A DNA stretch of 64,000 nt from Nitrospirota bacterium. Lineage in GTDB: Bacteria > Nitrospirota_A > Leptospirillia > Leptospirillales > Leptospirillaceae. The stretch lies in contig JAKCDE010000002.1 of assembly GCA_021838585.1 (NCBI GenBank), positions 62,001 to 126,000 of the forward strand. Direction: 5' to 3'. The notes under the pieces are model-generated. The model saw nothing but the letters and a program-made list of their open reading frames with translations. It was not told the origin of the DNA and made no database searches. A program made the translations under genes and the position numbers. Shown one piece after another: positions 60,258-64,000 of the stretch; position 1 is the first letter of the stretch, and each line of letters begins with the position of its first letter.

Positions 60258-60842
60258 ATGGAGGCTTCGATGTTGTTCCGAATCAAAACCACGATTCTCG
60301 CAGTGTTCGTGATTCCTATTGTTCTTGCTCCGAACCTTACCTTTGCCCTCTCGCCGATCAAGGTGACGAGTTCCTCCTTCAGAAACGGGGGACGTATCGA
60401 GTCGAAATACGTCTTTTCCGGCTTCGGATGCACCGGGAAAAACGTCTCCCCGGAGATCCGCTGGGGACGTCTTCCACGGGGGACGAAAAGTGTGGCGGTC
60501 ACCGTGTACGATCCTGATGCCCCCACAGGCTCCGGCTGGTGGCACTGGGTGGTCTACGATATTCCCGCCACAGTCCACGAACTTCCGGAAGGAGCGGGGA
60601 CGAAGGATGGCCATCGGCTTCCAGTCGGATCCCTCCAGGCCGTGACCGACTTCGGAGCCCCGGGTTACGGGGGGCCCTGTCCGCCGAAAGGCGATCGTCC
60701 CCATCACTACATCGTCACCGTCTATGCGATAAAGACGGCCAAGTTGCCGGTTGGGCCGACCGCCTCTCCGGCCCAGATCGGTTATTTCCTCCACTTTGCG
60801 ACCATCGGAAAGGGAAAGATCGTGGGTCGCTACGGACGGTAA
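60258..60842 (+). CDS. PEBP-family (YbhB/YbcL) exported protein
   Basis: A 194-residue phosphatidylethanolamine-binding-protein fold with an N-terminal signal peptide (hydrophobic about 11-28, ending LTFALS). The ligand pocket motifs VTVYDPDAPTGSGWWHWVVYDIP and GYGGPCPPKGDRPHHYIVTVYA are complete. Bacterial members are periplasmic or cytoplasmic and of unknown substrate. Start ATG 60258 has GGGAGG about 8 bases upstream; ATG 60270 also has GGAGG. Located 38 bases after ubiA, probably at the end of that operon. Confidence 0.88.
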   Translation: MEASMLFRIKTTILAVFVIPIVLAPNLTFALSPIKVTSSSFRNGGRIESKYVFSGFGCTGKNVSPEIRWGRLPRGTKSVAVTVYDPDAPTGSGWWHWVVYDIPATVHELPEGAGTKDGHRLPVGSLQAVTDFGAPGYGGPCPPKGDRPHHYIVTVYAIKTAKLPVGPTASPAQIGYFLHFATIGKGKIVGRYGR

Positions 60843-60882
60843 GCCGTCTGGAGGAGCGGGAGTCCGGTTCGATTTTTTCGAC

Positions 60883-60911
60883 TTGCGATTTTTGATTTCT
60901 TTGGATATCCT
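60883..60911 (+). promoter_or_regulatory. Sigma70-type promoter for the small membrane-protein genes
   Basis: TTGCGA at 60883-60888, 17-base spacer, TATCCT at 60906-60911. A 6-bp stem (CGGCGA 60920-60925 with TCGCCG 60935-60940) lies at the start of the expected leader. Confidence 0.55.
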
Positions 60912-60977
60912 CTAGGAATCGGCGACTCACCCGTTCGCCGTCCGAACTATTACATTATCCCGACTGGAGGTTCCAGA

Positions 60978-61106
60978 ATGGCTCCCATTCAAACCGTTGG
61001 CAACTGGACTGCGCTGGAGTGGGCTATCCCGATCGCTCTCGGATTTGCGATCGTTGCGGGATGGTTCATGGCCATCTCTTCCATCTATTCCAATCCGGAC
61101 AAGTAG
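60978..61106 (+). CDS. 42-residue single-helix membrane protein
   Basis: A tiny gene starting ATG 60978 with GGAGG about 8 bases upstream and stopping at TAG 61104-61106. The protein begins MAPIQTVGNWTALEWAIP and contains one strongly hydrophobic helix (about residues 13-35, AIPIALGFAIVAGWFMAI), ending in hydrophilic YSNPDK. I recognise no family. It has its own promoter, a good ribosome site and a similarly small neighbour, which together argue for a real gene. Small helices like this often are accessory subunits of respiratory or transport complexes; that is only a suggestion. Confidence 0.6.
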   Translation: MAPIQTVGNWTALEWAIPIALGFAIVAGWFMAISSIYSNPDK

Positions 61107-61137
61107 GTTTCGTGCTGGCCTTTTTCTAGGATTTCTG

Positions 61138-61323
61138 ATGCGGTTTATTGCGGAAATCAAGAAAATGTGGACCGATGCCCGGCCGATATTTTTCATATTG
61201 GCCGGAGTCATCGGTCTTTTTCTTCTTCTCTTCGGTTCCATGATGTGGGGATTGCTGGGCAAGGATTCCTTCAGCCAATATTCCCATCCGTCCTACCCTC
61301 CGTCCGCCAGTCCTTCCCGATAA
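61138..61323 (+). CDS. 61-residue single-helix membrane protein
   Basis: Begins MRFIAEIKKMWTDARP, a basic amphipathic N-terminus. One hydrophobic helix follows (about residues 17-37, IFFILAGVIGLFLLLFGSMM), then a Ser/Pro/Tyr-rich tail (SQYSHPSYPPSASPS). Thirty-one bases separate it from the preceding 42-residue gene; AGGATTT is a weak ribosome site, fitting translation from the same transcript. The positive N-terminus predicts N-in orientation with the Pro-rich tail outside. No family recognised. Confidence 0.55.
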   Translation: MRFIAEIKKMWTDARPIFFILAGVIGLFLLLFGSMMWGLLGKDSFSQYSHPSYPPSASPSR

Positions 61324-61398
61324 GGGTTCGCTCCCCCCTTATGGAGTCTCGAGAGTCCCCCCGAGGCAGGTCCCTGTCCGGCATTTCAACAACGATGG

Positions 61399-61428
61399 TT
61401 GAATTTTAAGGGGTGTCCCGGTTATTCT
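61399..61428 (+). promoter_or_regulatory. Possible promoter for the MFS gene
   Basis: TTGAAT at 61399-61404, 18-base spacer, TATTCT at 61423-61428, in the 226-base gap 61324-61549. A short stem, TTCAAC (61385-61390) with GTTGAA (61398-61403) followed by TTTT, overlaps its -35 and may be a weak terminator for the small genes. Confidence 0.5.
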
Positions 61429-61549
61429 GTAAAGATGCGCGCCCTTGGTTTTTAGGGCTGCCAGGCGGGTTTTGAGGTGGATCTACAGTCTTTTGGGTCT
61501 TCGGGATCTTCGGGATTGAAAAAGCCGGATTTCGGGAAAGGATAGTTTC

Positions 61550-62923
61550 ATGGCAGGGAACGGGGAAGGACTGAGCGCGGTCGAGAAGAAAACTCTGGCC
61601 GGACTCAGCATGATTTTCGCAATTCGGATGTTCGGGCTCTTCATTGTGCTTCCGGTCATCAGCCTCTATGCACGGACTCTTCCCGGAGCCGATCCGCTGT
61701 GGCTCGGTCTGGCGCTTGGTGGATACGGCCTTTCCCAGGCGGTTTTCCAGATTCCCTTCGGGATGCTGTCCGACCGCTTCGGACGAAAACCCCTGATCGT
61801 GATCGGCCTTCTGATCTTTGCCGGAGGCTCGATCTTTGCGGCGACCGCTCAATCGGTTCTGGGACTTTTTGTCGGACGTCTCCTTCAGGGGTCGGGAGCC
61901 GTGGCCTCCGTCGTGATCGCCCTCATGGCCGATCTCACTCGCGAGGAGTACCGGACGCGGGCCATGGCGGGGATCGGAATCTCGATCGGCCTTTCCTTCG
62001 CCGTCGGGATGGTTGTGGGGCCGATCGTGGGCGCCCATTATGGAGTCTCCTCCCTCTTCTGGCTGACGGCCGTCCTCGCCCTCCTGGGAATCGCGATCCT
62101 TCTTCTGATCGTTCCCAATCCGGTGGGGGCTGTCCACAAGAACGAAATGGAGCTGTCATTCTCCCAGCTCGGTTACGTTCTCCGGAATCCGGCCCTTCTC
62201 CGCATCGATATCTCCGTTTTCACCCTTCATCTCTTTTTAACCGGTGTGTTCGTGAGCTTTCCGGTTCTTCTCCACAAGTACATGTCGGCCCAGAGCATGT
62301 GGAAAGTCTATCTGCCCGTGATCCTGGGAGGCATGTTTCTCATGGTTCCGGGGATGATCGTGGCCGAAAAGCGAAAAAAGCTCAAAGTGGCCTACCTGAT
62401 CGCCATTGCCTTCATCGTCCTGAGCTTCGTGATCTTTCTTCTGGGATACAGAAGCGAGTTCGGTCTGATCGCCGGCCTGTCCGTCTTCTTTGTGGGCTTC
62501 AACCTTCTCGAACCGCTCATGCCCTCCATCATGACCCGGTTCGTCCGGACACGGACCCGGGGAACCTCGTCGGGAGTCTTCAACATGAGCCAGTTCATGG
62601 GAGCCTTTTTGGGCGGTGCTTTGGGCGGGGCGTTGGTTACAGTGTCGAACGAGGCCTTTTTCATCGGGATGCTGGTGATCGCCATCCTGTGGTTTTTCGT
62701 CGCGATGGGGCTGACCGATCCCAATCTCCTCGAAACCTTCGAACGTCCTGTAGAGAGGGAGATCTCCGATCCCCAGCCCCTCGTCCGACAGCTGGGGGAC
62801 ATGGCCGGGGTTGTGGATTGTCGCTACCGGGAGTCTGAAAAGGTTCTCTGGGTGAAATATCTCCGGGACAGGATCACGCCGGAGGATCTCGAAAGAAAGC
62901 TGGCAGGACTGCTCGAAGCCTGA
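61550..62923 (+). CDS. YajR-like MFS transporter with C-terminal domain
   Basis: A 457-residue major-facilitator exporter with twelve predicted helices. Motif A reads GMLSDRFGRKPLIVIGL (about 69-85), and the helix 5 antiporter-like motif is GMVVGPIVGA. After the last helix a 60-residue C-terminal domain (VDCRYRESEKVLWVKYLRDRITPEDLERKL) resembles the ferredoxin-like YAM domain of YajR. Such proteins are drug or metabolite/H+ antiporters; the substrate is unknown. GGAAAGGATAG precedes the ATG. Confidence 0.85.
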   Translation: MAGNGEGLSAVEKKTLAGLSMIFAIRMFGLFIVLPVISLYARTLPGADPLWLGLALGGYGLSQAVFQIPFGMLSDRFGRKPLIVIGLLIFAGGSIFAATAQSVLGLFVGRLLQGSGAVASVVIALMADLTREEYRTRAMAGIGISIGLSFAVGMVVGPIVGAHYGVSSLFWLTAVLALLGIAILLLIVPNPVGAVHKNEMELSFSQLGYVLRNPALLRIDISVFTLHLFLTGVFVSFPVLLHKYMSAQSMWKVYLPVILGGMFLMVPGMIVAEKRKKLKVAYLIAIAFIVLSFVIFLLGYRSEFGLIAGLSVFFVGFNLLEPLMPSIMTRFVRTRTRGTSSGVFNMSQFMGAFLGGALGGALVTVSNEAFFIGMLVIAILWFFVAMGLTDPNLLETFERPVEREISDPQPLVRQLGDMAGVVDCRYRESEKVLWVKYLRDRITPEDLERKLAGLLEA

Positions 62924-62942
62924 GACATCCGGAAAGGTCCCT

Positions 62943-63968
62943 GTGACGCCCATCCAGAGATTTCGCCTCTCCCTTCTCCTTATTTTTCTTCTGACCGGAG
63001 GAGGGACGCTCGGTTACAGGGAAATCGAGGGATGGGGCTGGGTGGATTCCCTTTTCATGACGGTGATCACCCTGTCCACCGTCGGTTATCAGACGGTGCA
63101 TCCTCTTGACAGGGCCGGACTTTTTTTCACGATGGCGCTGATCATCGTGGGGGTCGGTGCCTTGGGGTATGCCATCGCCACCCTGTCCGAAATGATCCTC
63201 GAAGGGCATCTGCAGCATTTCTGGGGAGGCCGCAAGATGGAGAGGATGATCGACAAGCTTGAAAATCATGTGGTGGTTTGCGGGTTTGGGCGGATCGGCA
63301 CACTGACTGCGGCTTCCCTGGCTGAGAGAGGGATCCCGTTCGTGGTGGTGGAGGAGAATCCCGATCTGGTCAAGGAGGCCGTGGCCAGGAAGTATCTGGC
63401 CGTCATGGGAAACGCCACGGAGGAAGGGGTTCTCGGCAAGGCGGGGATCGATCGGGCCCAGGCGTTGCTGGTGACCTTGTCGACACGGGTTGCGGATGCG
63501 GCCTATATCGTGATGAGCAGCCGGATCGACCATCCTGGGCTCACAGTCATTGCCATGGCCAATGATTCTCGGACGGAGGCCAAGCTCCTCAAGGCAGGGG
63601 CCAACAAGGTCGTCTCCCCCTTCATTCTCGGGAGCAGCCGGATGGTCATGGCCTTGACCCAGCCGACCCTTCTCGATGTGATGGATATCGTGACGACCCG
63701 TGACGGGATGGGGCTGACCTTCGAGGAGCTTGTGATTCCCGAAATGTCACCTTTCTGCGACCTTTCTATCGCCGAGATAGGCAAGAAATTCGGTTTTCGC
63801 TCCCACATCATCGCCATTCGGCCGGTCGGGGGAAAAAACTTCGTCCTTCCGACGGCACAGAGCGTCCTGAGGGCGCTCGACCAGATTGTCCTGATTGGCT
63901 CCCGGGACGAATTCGACCGGATCAGGGAGGAGATGGCGGGAAACCGTGAACCGAGGGTTCTGTCGTGA
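62943..63968 (+). CDS. K+ channel with RCK (TrkA-N/TrkA-C) domains
   Basis: 341 residues: an outer helix (about 8-26), pore region with selectivity-filter sequence TVGYQ (46-50), and an inner helix (about 58-80, FFTMALIIVGVGALGYAIATL). A cytoplasmic TrkA-N Rossmann domain follows (VVVCGFGRIGTLTAASL, VVVEENPDL, GNATEEGVL) and a TrkA-C domain (FEELVIPEMSPFCDLSIAEIG). The usual filter is TVGYG; Gln in the last position is unusual. GTG 62943 starts 19 bases after the MFS gene. The final 32 bases of the window (63969-64000) hold nothing identifiable. Confidence 0.88.
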   Translation: MTPIQRFRLSLLLIFLLTGGGTLGYREIEGWGWVDSLFMTVITLSTVGYQTVHPLDRAGLFFTMALIIVGVGALGYAIATLSEMILEGHLQHFWGGRKMERMIDKLENHVVVCGFGRIGTLTAASLAERGIPFVVVEENPDLVKEAVARKYLAVMGNATEEGVLGKAGIDRAQALLVTLSTRVADAAYIVMSSRIDHPGLTVIAMANDSRTEAKLLKAGANKVVSPFILGSSRMVMALTQPTLLDVMDIVTTRDGMGLTFEELVIPEMSPFCDLSIAEIGKKFGFRSHIIAIRPVGGKNFVLPTAQSVLRALDQIVLIGSRDEFDRIREEMAGNREPRVLS

Positions 63969-64000
63969 TCCGACAAAGGGGAGGGAATCTGTGAGGCTTG

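Noticed and set aside
61315..61341. Hairpin ATAAGGG...CCCTTAT as terminator of the small genes
   Set aside because: There is a 7-bp stem but no following T-run; it may be chance, so it is not listed as a terminator.

Overview
The window is a dense, moderately GC-rich bacterial chromosome segment. It carries 69 recognisable protein genes and no tRNA, rRNA, insertion sequence or CRISPR array that I could see. Gene content fits a Gram-negative aerobic chemolithotroph: system II (Ccs) cytochrome c maturation, an MCE/Mla lipid transport operon, UbiA/UbiC/UbiE quinone genes and a membrane-bound uptake hydrogenase. My best guess is Nitrospirota, possibly Leptospirillum. That is family-level recognition, not a database match.

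Layout. 1-5.1 kb: end of a YyaL-like protein, an esterase, a small secreted protein, def-fmt, htpX, rpe. 5.2-14.5 kb: an RDD protein, then the cell-elongation cluster mreB-mreC-mreD-mrdA-rodA, followed by rng, a lipoprotein, folB and an unknown membrane protein. 14.6-17.9 kb: a promoter and odd leader, a two-cluster ferredoxin and a B12-type radical SAM protein, then rplM-rpsI and a clear terminator. 17.9-27.6 kb: argC, argJ, rpsB-tsf-pyrH-frr, alr, and mlaE-mlaF-mlaD, whose MlaD carries an extra beta-rich C-terminal domain. 27.6-34.8 kb: a promoter and the cytochrome c biogenesis operon resB-ccsA-tlpA-tlpA2-ccdA, followed by a geranylgeranyl-reductase-type flavoprotein and an M50 protease. 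34.7-39.0 kb, minus strand: rpiB-glyA-nrdR-priA. 39.1-41.0 kb: a lipoprotein and two overlapping thymidylate-kinase-like genes on the minus strand.

41.1-54.7 kb is a compact 14-gene hydrogenase operon from one good promoter: structural genes hyaA-hyaB-hyaC; protease hyaD; assembly factors hupF-hupH-hupK; hypA-hypB-hypF-hypC-hypD-hypE; and a nickel permease. The small subunit has the six-cysteine proximal-cluster pattern of oxygen-tolerant enzymes, so the locus looks self-sufficient for oxidising H2 in air and feeding electrons through cytochrome b to the quinone pool.

54.8-60.8 kb: ppx on the minus strand, then ubiE, a B12-type radical SAM gene, ubiC and ubiA, translationally overlapped and ending with a PEBP-family gene. 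The radical SAM gene inside a quinone operon is the most suggestive functional unknown here. 60.9-64 kb: two tiny membrane-protein genes, a YajR-like MFS exporter and a K+ channel with an RCK domain.
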